Shown in pieces: positions 25,572-34,396 of a stretch of DNA of 46,799 nt. A model generated the notes under the pieces. The model was not told the DNA's origin and did not search any database. It saw only the letters and a program-made list of their open reading frames with translations. The DNA is from CBIHON01 sp966211965. Lineage in GTDB: Bacteria; Pseudomonadota; Gammaproteobacteria; Burkholderiales; Burkholderiaceae_D. The DNA lies in NCBI GenBank assembly GCA_966211965.1, contig CBIHON010000041.1, positions 1-46,799 on the forward strand, read 5' to 3'. A program made the position numbers and the translations under genes. Within the stretch, counting starts at the first letter, position 1; each line of letters opens with the position of its first letter.

Positions 25572-27287
25572 CTAGCGACCTGCGATCTTGCGTGTTCGCT
25601 TGGTTTCGAACATGCGGATATCGGCAACCTTGAGCAAGGCAGCCGTATCCTTGCCGTCGTCCGGGAAAATGGCCCAGCCAAGCGACACGCCGACGTACAC
25701 GATGCCATGTGCAAGGTCGATCGGCTCCGCCACCATCTCGCGGATTTTTTCTTCGGCTGCAATCACATCTTCTCTTGCATTGATCCCTTTGAGCAGAATC
25801 ACAAATTCATCGCCGCCGTAGCGCGCCACGATATCGCTGATCCGTACCGCAGTTTTCAGACGGGCGGCAACCATCATCAGCACTTGATCGCCGGCGTCGT
25901 GGCCATATTGATCATTGATCAGCTTGAAATTATCGAGATCGATGAACAGCAGCGCGAAGCCGATCCGGCCGGCTGGATTCACTGCGGCCTGGCGCTGCAG
26001 GAATGCAGCTTGCGCATTCAAGGACTCGCGGTTGAACACTGCGGTCAACTTGTCGATGCGCAGATTGTGTTCCATCTCGTTGAAGGTCTGCACGAGCAGC
26101 CCGATTTCATCGCGGCGCTTGATGTTCAAGACCGGCAGTGGCTCCCCATTGCCGACCTTCTTGGCGGCATTGGTGAGCATGCGAATATCCCGTAACACCC
26201 GGTTCAGGATCGACAAACCAAGGACCAGCGCAGCCATCACGCAAATACCGGCGATAAACACCCCTTGATAAAAGCCGAGTGTCAAACCACCCATGAAATC
26301 TTCACGAGGAATCGCGACTACTGTGACCCAATCCACGCCATAACGGCTCCCAAGCGATGCAGCGGCGATCTCCACACGGCCGGACTCGGTAGAAAATTCA
26401 CGCGCTATCGCGGTAGTTAGATTGGTTTTGTTTTGACGCCATTCGCGCACCTTGGCATAGGCCTCACGTATCAGGGGTGAAGCCATCTCCTCTGCCCGCT
26501 TGCGTTGCGGTGCGTCGAGCTCGATTTTGAATGGGACCTCCTTGCCTGAGGTGGCGATCATTACACCGTCGGCATCAACCACGAAGGCAACCCCATGCTG
26601 GCTAACCAGCAGCGAGCGCAAAAAATCGCTCAATGCCTTGAGGGTCAGATCGGTCGCGATCACACCTGCCAGCTTCTGATCCGCGCGATATACGGATCTG
26701 GCCAAGGTGATGGTCGGCTCTTTCGACGTATAGTCGTTGTATACCGGCGACCAGACCGCATCCTTTTGTTTGGCAGCAGCCTCATACCAGAGGCGGGTGC
26801 GTGCATCGTAATCATCCTTGCGTAATATGCTGGAGCGGTCACCCGGCGCCTGCACCGCATACACCACGCGCTGTGCTGCAGCCGGCTCGCGCAGATAAAG
26901 CTCGACAGAGTCCTTGTTGAGCCGGTTTACGCCAATGAAGCGGCCGTCAACACCGCCGAAATAAACGTAATTATTGACTTCCATGAAGAGGCCGCTGGCA
27001 GTCCAGAAACGCTGCTCCAGGGCCGCGAGATCATCCGGAAACGGCTGGGCTTTAGGAATGGTTTTGGGATCTGGAGCAACCGACTGCAGCGCAATCATGG
27101 CGCCGGCAAGGTGCTGCTCGGTGGCGCTGCCAATACGGTCGACCATATCCACCAGAACACGCGCAGTGAGATTAGCAATCGCATTTTCACCCGCACGGAA
27201 GGAGATCCAGCCGATGGCCGCTGAAACAAACATCACCAAAAACACAAACGGCAACACCAGTTGCCGCCGTAAAGACGATTTGCTCAT
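25572..27287 (-). CDS. Membrane diguanylate cyclase: Cache, HAMP, GGDEF
   Basis: A 571-residue inner-membrane protein. Membrane segment LVLPFVFLVMFVSAAIGWIS, double-Cache sensor (about 35-330; YDARTRLWYEAA and FVVDADGVMIATSG are typical), second membrane segment GVFIAGICVMAALVLGLSIL, HAMP (about 345-400), then GGDEF. The site is intact (ARYGGDEFVILL) and an RISD I-site lies five residues upstream, so it should be active and feedback-inhibited. The frame is open to 27314, but GGAGGG just before the ATG at 27287 decides the start. With the gene at 22708 it forms a leftward pair of c-di-GMP synthases with different sensors. Confidence 0.93.
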   Translation of the reverse strand: MSKSSLRRQLVLPFVFLVMFVSAAIGWISFRAGENAIANLTARVLVDMVDRIGSATEQHLAGAMIALQSVAPDPKTIPKAQPFPDDLAALEQRFWTASGLFMEVNNYVYFGGVDGRFIGVNRLNKDSVELYLREPAAAQRVVYAVQAPGDRSSILRKDDYDARTRLWYEAAAKQKDAVWSPVYNDYTSKEPTITLARSVYRADQKLAGVIATDLTLKALSDFLRSLLVSQHGVAFVVDADGVMIATSGKEVPFKIELDAPQRKRAEEMASPLIREAYAKVREWRQNKTNLTTAIAREFSTESGRVEIAAASLGSRYGVDWVTVVAIPREDFMGGLTLGFYQGVFIAGICVMAALVLGLSILNRVLRDIRMLTNAAKKVGNGEPLPVLNIKRRDEIGLLVQTFNEMEHNLRIDKLTAVFNRESLNAQAAFLQRQAAVNPAGRIGFALLFIDLDNFKLINDQYGHDAGDQVLMMVAARLKTAVRISDIVARYGGDEFVILLKGINAREDVIAAEEKIREMVAEPIDLAHGIVYVGVSLGWAIFPDDGKDTAALLKVADIRMFETKRTRKIAGR

Positions 27288-27653
27288 GTCCCTCCCCGGG
27301 ATGACAAGAAACAATCTTGGGGCCGGACTTGCGCTCTGCCATTAAAAAAACACTGGCATTCTTTGTTCTCACCCTTGCAGGAAACAAAGAATCAATGAAT
27401 AACGGTGGCCCTGATGCCGCTGCCGGCTTTGTGGGAAAGAAATGACGCAAGTCCTTGCAGCAAACCCATTGCCGCAAAGAAAGCAATTATAGTACGAGAG
27501 TGAAAATGCTCAAATAAAAAAGAGGCCAATTGAGCAGCACACCGCCCTGACCGCTCTTGGGGCGCGAATTTCTGTTCGCCTTGGGAGACTATCCCCCGGA
27601 AGACCGTACTCAACACGGCCCTGGGAAATATCGGAAAAGAAGCCAATACCAGC
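27288..27653. other. Intergenic stretch without a gene
   Basis: About 365 bases upstream of the cyclase gene, presumably carrying its promoter. I see no family-like open frame, no strong hairpin and no RNA gene. Base composition drops towards A/T around 27480-27530. Confidence 0.5.
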
Positions 27654-27815
27654 TAGTGTCCTGTTCCGTAAATTCGTTGCATAAAAGATGACGGGAATCG
27701 CGCCGATAGCGCGTCAAAAATGCGCGCAAGGCCTCGGCCTTGCTGTGCTTTTTCCTTGTCTCGGCCCGATTTCGTCACTTTTACTTTTGCTACGAATTTA
27801 CGGAACAGGACACTA
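27654..27815 (-). mobile_element. MITE-like element, copy B
   Basis: A 162-base element from TA to TA, inverted relative to copies A and C. It starts TAGTGTCCTGTTCCG and ends CGGAACAGGACACTA. The terminal inverted repeats run about 45 bases imperfectly. The central palindrome is GCAAGGCC-TC-GGCCTTGC. It ends 7 bases beyond the phasin stop codon. Confidence 0.88.
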
Positions 27816-27822
27816 GGCGCCG

Positions 27823-28413
27823 CTACTTGCTCTTAGTGGTTTTGGCGGACGCGGCTTTTTCCGCTGTTTGCGTAAACTGGCCGGCAGCCTGGGTAAATTG
27901 GCTTGCTGCTGTGTTCATGTTGCCTTGCAGCGTCTCCACCGTTTGTTTGGCGCTCTTGACCAATTGCTCGTACCCCGCGTTGGCTTGATCGATCACCGAT
28001 TTCAGGACGGCAATGGTGTTTTCCGAGCCAGGAGGCGCATTCTTGGTCGCTTCATCAACCAAGCTCACCAGCTTCTGCTTGGTTTCATTGACCTGCGCTT
28101 CCGCCGCGTCGGCAAATTCGGCCTGGACGCCGGTTGCGATTTCCGCCAGATGCCGCCCATAGTCGAGCATCTTCTCGGCGGTAGGTTGCGTCTTGGCAGC
28201 AACAGCAAATAACTCCTGCGGTCCTTTGGAAGGATCGATCTGCTTTACTGTATCGGAGACTTCTTCCAACGATGCCTTGGCGGCATCGACATTCAGGGCA
28301 ACAACTCTTTCCACCCCCTCAAACGCCTTGCTGGTCAAAGCATTAATCAATCCAAGCTGGGTTTCGAAATGGGCTTTGGCGGCTGCTGCAAATTGCTCGG
28401 GAATCGAATACAT
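27823..28413 (-). CDS. Phasin family protein
   Basis: A 196-residue helical, alanine-rich protein of the PHB-granule coat type. The start MYSIPEQFAAAAKAHFETQL and the stretch AFEGVERVVALNVDAAKASL are family features; the C-terminus (FTQAAGQFTQTAEKAASAKT) is a lysine/alanine-rich tail. Phasins coat polyhydroxybutyrate granules and also act as stress chaperones. No PHB synthase gene is nearby. The gene stands alone, ends 7 bases from a repeat element and has no terminator of its own visible between. Confidence 0.93.
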   Translation of the reverse strand: MYSIPEQFAAAAKAHFETQLGLINALTSKAFEGVERVVALNVDAAKASLEEVSDTVKQIDPSKGPQELFAVAAKTQPTAEKMLDYGRHLAEIATGVQAEFADAAEAQVNETKQKLVSLVDEATKNAPPGSENTIAVLKSVIDQANAGYEQLVKSAKQTVETLQGNMNTAASQFTQAAGQFTQTAEKAASAKTTKSK

Positions 28414-28489
28414 AAAATTCTCCAGCAGAACTAATTCTGCAATGATTAAAGAAACGTGCTCTATGTCTTAGCGTGAATAAAAACACGAG

Positions 28490-28527
28490 GGAAAATAACC
28501 TGATAAAAGGAAAATAACCTGATAAAA
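28490..28527. repeat. Two perfect tandem 19-base repeats
   Basis: GGAAAATAACCTGATAAAA occurs twice head to tail (28490-28508 and 28509-28527) between the phasin start and the SPW terminator. It may be a replication-slippage duplication, or a paired protein-binding site upstream of the phasin gene. Confidence 0.8.
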
Positions 28528-28530
28528 GCA

Positions 28531-28559
28531 GGTCCGGCCAGACATTTCCTGACCGGACC
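28531..28559 (-). terminator. Terminator of the SPW-repeat gene
   Basis: GGTCCGGCCAG (28531-28541) pairs, with one mismatch, with CTGACCGGACC (28549-28559) around a 7-base loop. Read leftward it is followed by TGCTTTTATC, a short T-run. It lies 24 bases after the SPW stop. Confidence 0.65.
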
Positions 28560-28582
28560 GCTAGAGCCTGTTATGAACTCAA

Positions 28583-28960
28583 TCAGGGGGCTGCGTGGCG
28601 GTCATGACGCAGCTTCTCAAAATCCTTGTCGCGCACCATTGCCCAGGTAGCCAGCACTGCCACCAGCAAGCCGACAATCACGGCGTTGGCGGTGATGTTT
28701 CGATAGGTTGCGAAGTCAAGAACCCACGGAGAAATCAGCAGCCATATACCTAATGCAATGTTGACGCCTTCCTCCCACATACGCGGCAAATACACAGCAA
28801 TCGCCGAAAACGCCACGATCGCCGCGCCCAAGATATGGGCATTCCATGCCGCCCTCGAAATATCGGTGTAAGCCATCACCCAAGGAGAAATAAATAACCA
28901 AGCACCAAGCAACAGATTACCCCAGTCGTGCCATCGCTTGGCGGCCAGTTTCGTGTCCAT
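28583..28960 (-). CDS. SPW-repeat membrane protein
   Basis: A 125-residue inner-membrane protein with four hydrophobic helices and two copies of the SPW motif (LFISPWVMAY, about 17-26, and LLISPWVLDF, about 73-82), which defines the family. Function unknown; such genes often lie near stress genes. AGGAGG at ideal spacing precedes the ATG, predicting strong translation. A terminator follows. Between the stop and that terminator is a 14-base repeat CTAGAGCCTGTTAT (28561-28574) that recurs, inverted, at 40661-40676. Confidence 0.9.
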   Translation of the reverse strand: MDTKLAAKRWHDWGNLLLGAWLFISPWVMAYTDISRAAWNAHILGAAIVAFSAIAVYLPRMWEEGVNIALGIWLLISPWVLDFATYRNITANAVIVGLLVAVLATWAMVRDKDFEKLRHDRHAAP

Positions 28961-29372
28961 ATCCGTTACCTCCTGCAGTCTCTAATAAAAAGAAAAAGTA
29001 AAGCTGGAAAGAATCGTCAAAACTACGGCATGGCATGTCCAGCATTCGATAACCTGACCTCAGCCGGGTGGGGATGCTGATTCGGCCCGCCGTCCTCGGT
29101 CTCCATAACAAATTTTTAGATTTTTCACTTCCAAAAATGTTCCGGCCCGTCGCTCCAAAGGGCGGCATAAAATAATGTCAAACTGCGCGTTGCGTTTTTT
29201 CATTGTGCACTCTACCCCTATCGACTTGCAAAAGAAAAAGCTTCTCCGAAAAATCCTCCGATAAAAGGAAAGCGATAGAAAAAATAGAAGCGCGTCTGTG
29301 TGTTGGCGTACATAACATTTTTCTCTGTCCAGATATGCTGCTTTTCATGTTTTTCCATCACAGTAAAATTCA
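28961..29372. other. Divergent intergenic region, SPW / DUF3096
   Basis: About 410 A/T-rich bases between divergent stress-type genes. I see no open frame with family features. Both promoters should be here, but no clear consensus pair can be named. Confidence 0.5.
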
Positions 29373-29525
29373 ATGAGCATCAATTTGACTCTGGCCCCCT
29401 TGGTGGCGCTGATCGCCGGCATCCTTATCCTGGTGATGCCCCGTTTGCTGAACTTCATCGTGGCACTTTATCTGATCATCATTGGATTGATCGGACTCTT
29501 CGGAACCGGACACTTTCTGCGTTGA
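29373..29525 (+). CDS. DUF3096 membrane miniprotein
   Basis: A 50-residue protein almost wholly hydrophobic: MSINLTLAPLVALIAGILIL, then VMPRLLNFIVALYLIIIG and a short tail. The LAPLxALIAGILIL and MPRLLNxIVAxYLI pattern is that of the DUF3096 family, two short transmembrane helices joined at the Met-Pro-Arg turn. No good Shine-Dalgarno precedes the ATG. The AsmA gene starts 67 bases later on the same strand. Function unknown; family members are often found among envelope or stress genes. Confidence 0.85.
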   Translation: MSINLTLAPLVALIAGILILVMPRLLNFIVALYLIIIGLIGLFGTGHFLR

Positions 29526-29592
29526 TTTTCAGGGCAGAGATCCTTTTGATAGTTTTTTTGAGAGGGTTTAATCGCAACAATCTCTGACATCC

Positions 29593-31623
29593 ATGTCGCG
29601 CAATGTAAAAATATTTTTGTGGATCGCGGGCGGCTTGGTCGCAGTGCTCATCCTTGGCGTACTGGTGCTGATAAACCAGGACTGGAATCGCGCCAAACCA
29701 TGGTTGAATGCACGCGTAAGCGACGCCACCGGACGCCCTTTTGCCATCAACGGCGACCTTGACTTGACTTGGCATGCGCCGCCAACCGGAGGCGGATGGA
29801 TTCCTTGGCCCCGCCTGAGGGCGCGAGATATCACCGTAGGCAATCCTGCATGGGTGAAGTCCTCCCCCAACCTTGCCGAGCTTAAGCTGGTCAGTTTCTC
29901 TCTCAATCCTCTGCCCTTGTTGAGACATGAAGTTCTGATTCCGGAACTGCTGCTGGATGGCGCCTCGCTGACACTGGAACGTGCTGCGGACGGCAAGAAC
30001 AACTGGACGCTGCAAGCATCCGGCGCCTCGACATGGCAGCTGGATTTGCAGAGGGTCGTCCTGAATAAAGCCGAAGTGCGCCTGATCGACGCAATCCGGC
30101 ATGCAGACCTGAAGGTGCAACTCGATACACTCGACCAAAGCGCTCAAAGTGCCGGCAAGTCATATGGCGTGGCGTGGAAGGCTGGGGGAAGCTTCAACGG
30201 CCAAGACGTCAACGGCAGCGGCAAGGCCGGCGCCATTCTCTCGCTGCGCGAACAGGATACTGCCTATCCCCTGCAGGGCGAAATCCGTATCGGCAAGACG
30301 GCAATCGGCCTCGAGGGGACGGTGACACGTCCGCTGCGGCCGCAAAAACTGGATATGCGCCTCAAGCTATCCGGCATCAGCATGGCGCAGCTCTATCCGA
30401 TCAGCGGCATTGTGCTGCCGGAAACAGGCGCCTTCAAAACCGAAGGCCACCTGACCGGCAACTTCAGCGCTCAGGGCGGAAACTGGACCTATGAAAAATT
30501 CAGCGGCAAGATGGGTGCCAGCGATTTGTCCGGCACGCTGCATTATCAGGGGCGCGAGCCGCGTCCCTTGCTGAAGGGCAGTGTCGTCTCGACGCTGCTC
30601 GTGTTCGACGATCTGGCGCCGCTGATCGGCGCCGACTCGAATGCGAGCAAAACGCGGCGCGGCGCCGCAGCCGTTCAGCCGGCAGACAAACTCTTGCCGG
30701 TCGAGCCCTTCAAGATAGAACGCTTGTCCAGCATCGATGCCGACGTAAAATTCAGCGCAAAAAAAATCATGGGCAGCAAGCAAATGCCGATCGATGACCT
30801 GCTGGCCGACATCCATTTGAAAGACGGCGTGGTCAAGCTGGCGCCGCTCAATTTCGGCATCGCCGGCGGTCACCTGATTTCGGACATGACCTTGGATGGC
30901 CGCGAAAAGCAATTAAAGGCAGACGTCAAAGCTTCGGCGCGTGGCCTGAAGCTCAAGCAACTTTTTCCCGCCTTCCAACCGATGCAGGCCAGCTTCGGTG
31001 AAATCAACGGGGATGCGAGGCTGACCGGCACCGGCAATTCGGTCGCCAGCCTGCTTGCATCGTCCAACGGCGAAGTAAAAGCCGCGATCACCCAAGGCAC
31101 GATCAGCAAATTGCTGCTGGAAGAAATAGGGTTGAATATCGGCAGCATCATCCTGACCCAGTTGGCGGGCGATCGACAGGTACAACTGCATTGCCTGGCA
31201 AGCGATTTTGCGGTGGACGACGGTCTGATGCAGACACGGGCATTTGTGGTCGATACCGACGACGCGACACTGCTCATCGACGGTAAAATCAACCTGGCCC
31301 AGGAACAACTGGATCTTACGATCAAACCGGAAAGCAAAGGCATCCGCGTCATTTCGCTAAGGGCGCCGATCCACGTCAACGGCAGCTTCAAGACGCCGCA
31401 AGTGAAAATCGACAAAGGCGTGCTGACATTAAAAGCAGGCAGCGCGCTCGCATTGGGTGCGTTGGCGCCGGCCTTGACTGCCTTGATTCCTTTGACAAAT
31501 ATCGGCCCAGAGCAAGATAGCGGCTGCACCGCATTATTACGTCAGGCGCAACGCAAACCCGTGGCACCACCGCCCGGCAAACGTTATCGTCCCGGAACAT
31601 CCGAAATGCCGGCCGCACGATAA
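29593..31623 (+). CDS. AsmA family protein
   Basis: A 676-residue protein anchored by one N-terminal membrane helix (FLWIAGGLVAVLILGVLVLI, 8-27), with a large periplasmic beta-rich body. AsmA features are the early ARVSDATGRPFAINGDLDL, the middle repeats of short strands, and the C-terminal AsmA-like domain around GNSVASLLASSNGEVKAAIT and DLTIKPESKGIRVISLRAPI. AsmA-like proteins form lipid-carrying bridges from the inner to the outer membrane or shape outer-membrane biogenesis. The C-terminal 30 residues are basic and proline-rich. It follows DUF3096 and precedes the frameshifted exported-protein gene. Confidence 0.9.
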   Translation: MSRNVKIFLWIAGGLVAVLILGVLVLINQDWNRAKPWLNARVSDATGRPFAINGDLDLTWHAPPTGGGWIPWPRLRARDITVGNPAWVKSSPNLAELKLVSFSLNPLPLLRHEVLIPELLLDGASLTLERAADGKNNWTLQASGASTWQLDLQRVVLNKAEVRLIDAIRHADLKVQLDTLDQSAQSAGKSYGVAWKAGGSFNGQDVNGSGKAGAILSLREQDTAYPLQGEIRIGKTAIGLEGTVTRPLRPQKLDMRLKLSGISMAQLYPISGIVLPETGAFKTEGHLTGNFSAQGGNWTYEKFSGKMGASDLSGTLHYQGREPRPLLKGSVVSTLLVFDDLAPLIGADSNASKTRRGAAAVQPADKLLPVEPFKIERLSSIDADVKFSAKKIMGSKQMPIDDLLADIHLKDGVVKLAPLNFGIAGGHLISDMTLDGREKQLKADVKASARGLKLKQLFPAFQPMQASFGEINGDARLTGTGNSVASLLASSNGEVKAAITQGTISKLLLEEIGLNIGSIILTQLAGDRQVQLHCLASDFAVDDGLMQTRAFVVDTDDATLLIDGKINLAQEQLDLTIKPESKGIRVISLRAPIHVNGSFKTPQVKIDKGVLTLKAGSALALGALAPALTALIPLTNIGPEQDSGCTALLRQAQRKPVAPPPGKRYRPGTSEMPAAR

Positions 31624-31696
31624 AAAAGATTTGAGGGGAATCAAAAGCCGGCGCCCCATAGAGAGAACTCTGCGTTAAATATCGTCTCCTATTTGT

Positions 31697-33144
31697 GTGA
31701 AAAAAATCGCCGCATCCCTATTTCTGTTTGCCGCTTTCTGTCTTGCGCTGCCGTATGGCCATGCCCGCATCGTAAAGCTGGAGTCGGTTACCATTGAAAA
31801 ACAATCCCTGCCGGTAAAGGTCACCGCAATCGACGCCGCCGGTCATCGCCGCGCGTTCAGCGAAGTCTATATCGTCAAGATCAAGGGCCGTATTCCGGTA
31901 CATGATGCGATGCCGGTGGAACTCCTGATCGGCGATGTATTGGCCGCCGAACTGGTTCAACTTCAGCATCCGCGCAGTATTTGCGATTGCACCGACCGAC
32001 AAGTTAATCCTGACGGATCTCAATCCATATGCCGGCAGCCTGTATTTTTCCGATCCCGCCTTTCCCATGGACCGTCGCATTCAACGCCGATCTTGACCGA
32101 CGACAGTGCTTACGGCGTGATTCAGGGCAGCCATGATGACGATATCGTTTTTTTGTCGGACAAAATCAGTATGAACGTGCACAGCCTGTGACCGCGCCGG
32201 CAGTCAACAACAAGTCGGCGTTCTTCCTCTATGGCGCCAACCATAAACATTTCAATTCGGTCTGGGCTGCGCCATGTGTGATCAACCCGCAATCGATTCC
32301 GTGCGCCGATAGCGCCGCGTCACCTCGCCCGCTGAACAAACTGATCGCGCCGGGAAACGCACAACAGACTTTAAAGTTGGCTTCCGCCGCTTTCATGCGG
32401 CATAACCGGGCCGGCCTGGATACGAAGGACATTCTCACGCAACGTGTAGCCGATCCGAGTCTACCAGCCGGTCTGACGCTCTTGAGCCGTTACCAGGATA
32501 AGGACCGCATTCTTCTCGACCACTACGAGGAAGACAATCATATCGCCACCGGTTCGCTGGTTGGGGTGAGCAATGCGGGACTGGGATTGGCCCAGCTCCA
32601 GGAGCTTTACCTTTTTCCAAACGAGATCTGGTTTTTCGGTTTCCCGCTGGTGTATGCGGATTATCCGCATAGTTATCTTGCGACCGACGCCGCGATGCAG
32701 GCGTGGGATAACCCTGGCGATGAATATCGGATGAATTTTGCCAGCATCGTCACCGCCGGACCGTCGACCTTGACGTATCCGGTACTGCAGTTCGACATGG
32801 CGCAAATGTACGAGCGCGCCTCCGACAAGAACATCGTCGATCAAGATCAGAATTTGTCGATGCGGGTGCGGCTGCAAACACTGTTCGGCACGGTGATCGA
32901 CGGCCCGCTGCTGAATCTTTCCGCCTACAGCGGGTTGCCTTATCCGGATCGCGTCTTCCAGGAGGGCACCACCACCGTCGACGGCGATTTCACGCATAAC
33001 TTCCTGCGCACGGTGCGCATTCCCTTACACGACCTAGTGACCGGCACTGTTCTGACACCTGCCAACATTCGGGGCGTGACGTTCAGGTTCGATCGCAAGC
33101 CCACCGAACGCATTCAAATCGATAATATTCAGATCACGAAGTAA
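31697..33144 (+). pseudogene. Exported protein gene broken by three frameshifts
   Basis: I do not recognise the family. A signal peptide (KKIAASLFLFAAFCLALPYG) opens frame 1. Coherent protein sequence then moves to a second frame at about 31937 (YWPPNWFNFSIRAVFAIAPT, continuing to PAFPMDRRIQ before a stop at 32094), returns to the first near 32070-32090 (TPILTDDSAYGVIQGSHDDD), and at about 32143 moves to a third frame (YRFFVGQNQYERAQPVTAPA), which runs to 33144. Adding one T at 32143 would give a smooth GSHDDDYRFF junction. An intact product would be about 480 residues and periplasmic, ending IPLHDLVTGTVLTPANIRGV. Either a decaying gene or an error-rich stretch of sequence. Confidence 0.75.
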
Positions 33145-33339
33145 TGGGGGCCGCCGAAGACTCTCGCTGCAAAAACGCAGGACTCGCGGCGGGGAGCCGA
33201 ACCCTGTGTGTGCCAACGCACAGACCGTGCAAGTTTTTTTCCCTAAGCTCAACAATGTCACGACAAGGGTTCGAAAAATTGAACTATACGCGGCAGATTG
33301 AAGACTAATTTTGAAAACTGGCCCAAGAAGGAAGAACAA

Positions 33340-34023
33340 ATGAAACCAAGCACGAAACTAGTATTCGCCATTTTTTCCGCAGCAACTCTGGTTCCGGCAC
33401 TCGCTAACGCGCAAGCCGCCGGCGTTCAAGGAAACTGGGTCGACCCCGCCGGCATCATCTGGAAAAATCCCTACGGTCAATGCTGGCGCGCCGGTTACTG
33501 GACACCGGCACTGGCTACCGCAGAATGCGATCCCGACTTGGTCAGGAAACCGGCTCCGCCCCCTCCTCCGGTAGCTGCCGTAACGCCGCCCCCACCTCCG
33601 CCTCCAGCTCCGGCACCAGTACCTGCACCGGCCCCGAAACCTGCGCCGCAGACCGTTACGTTCTCGGCCGAAGAATTGTTCGACTTCGATAAATATGTAC
33701 TGAAACCCGGCGGAAAAACTGCGTTGGACAAACTGGTGAACGACCTCGCCGGCACTAACTATCAGACGATCGCCGTAACCGGACACAGCGATCGCATCGG
33801 TAATCCCGCCTATAACCAGAAGCTGTCCGAACGTCGCGCCGAGGCGGTAAAGGCATACCTGATCAGCAAGGGAGTCCAGGCCGATCGGATCAGCGCTATG
33901 GGTAAAGGTGAAACACAGCCGGTTACCAAGCCGGACGATTGCAAAGGTCCGAAGAGTCCGAAACTCATTGCCTGCCTGCAGCCTGACCGCCGCGTGGATA
34001 TCGTAGTGACAGCCACCAAATAA
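33340..34023 (+). CDS. OmpA-family peptidoglycan-binding protein
   Basis: A 227-residue exported protein: signal peptide LVFAIFSAATLVPALANAQA, a short domain with WRAGYWTPALATAECDPDLV, a proline-rich linker (about 75-105), and an OmpA C-terminal domain. The peptidoglycan-binding residues are in TGHSDRIG (Asp) and LSERRAEAVKAYL (Arg). There is no full eight-strand barrel, so it is a periplasmic or lipid-independent anchor of the short type seen in many betaproteobacteria. The frame is open to 33298, but AAGGAAG precedes the ATG at 33340. Upstream 33145-33339 has no gene. A hairpin follows the stop. Confidence 0.93.
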   Translation: MKPSTKLVFAIFSAATLVPALANAQAAGVQGNWVDPAGIIWKNPYGQCWRAGYWTPALATAECDPDLVRKPAPPPPPVAAVTPPPPPPPAPAPVPAPAPKPAPQTVTFSAEELFDFDKYVLKPGGKTALDKLVNDLAGTNYQTIAVTGHSDRIGNPAYNQKLSERRAEAVKAYLISKGVQADRISAMGKGETQPVTKPDDCKGPKSPKLIACLQPDRRVDIVVTATK

Positions 34024-34051
34024 GCCGCAAGATACACAAGCTGAAGCATTC

Positions 34052-34080
34052 CGGCACCGCATGATTTTTACGCGGTGCCG
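34052..34080 (+). terminator. Hairpin after the OmpA-family gene
   Basis: CGGCACCGC (34052-34060) pairs with GCGGTGCCG (34072-34080); the loop contains TTTTT. It starts 28 bases past the stop. No T-run follows the stem. Confidence 0.6.
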
Positions 34081-34179
34081 AATGAGAGCGACAGCGATTC
34101 GAGATGCAGCGGCAAGCCGGAACTTCGTATTTTTTCATTTATCAAATGAACTCGAACAATGGTTTAAGGAGCTGGCATT

Positions 34180-34371
34180 ATGGGTCTGAAGAAAGGAAGC
34201 AGTAGGGAAACCATCAGCACGAACGTGAAAAAACTCGTGCACGAATGGGAAGACGAAGGCACGATAGGCAACAGCCACCCAAAGTCGAAGAAAAAAGCGA
34301 TCAAGCAGGCAGTGGCGATTTCCTTGAAAAAAGCGGGGAAGAGCAAATATCAAAAGGGCGTCGGCAAATAA
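34180..34371 (+). CDS. DUF6496 family small basic protein
   Basis: A 63-residue lysine-rich protein with the DUF6496 pattern KSKKKAIKQAVAISLKKAGK. The core is a short helix with alternating basic and hydrophobic residues, which suggests nucleic-acid or membrane-surface binding; this is inference. AAGGAG lies about 10 bases before the ATG. A small hairpin with a T-run follows, so it is transcribed alone. Related proteins accompany stress genes in this group. Confidence 0.85.
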   Translation: MGLKKGSSRETISTNVKKLVHEWEDEGTIGNSHPKSKKKAIKQAVAISLKKAGKSKYQKGVGK

Positions 34372-34396
34372 GAACCTGAGCCGGTTCTCGATTTTT
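34371..34396 (+). terminator. Terminator of the DUF6496 gene
   Basis: AGAACC (34371-34376) pairs with GGTTCT (34383-34388), followed by CGATTTTT. Short stem, but well placed right at the stop codon. Confidence 0.5.

Noticed and set aside
32188..33144. A separate gene starting at GTG 32188, translationally coupled to the ORF 31697-32191.
   Set aside because: Protein-like sequence in the same frame continues upstream of the GTG (YRFFVGQNQYERA), and the first ORF changes frame twice before that. One broken gene explains this better.
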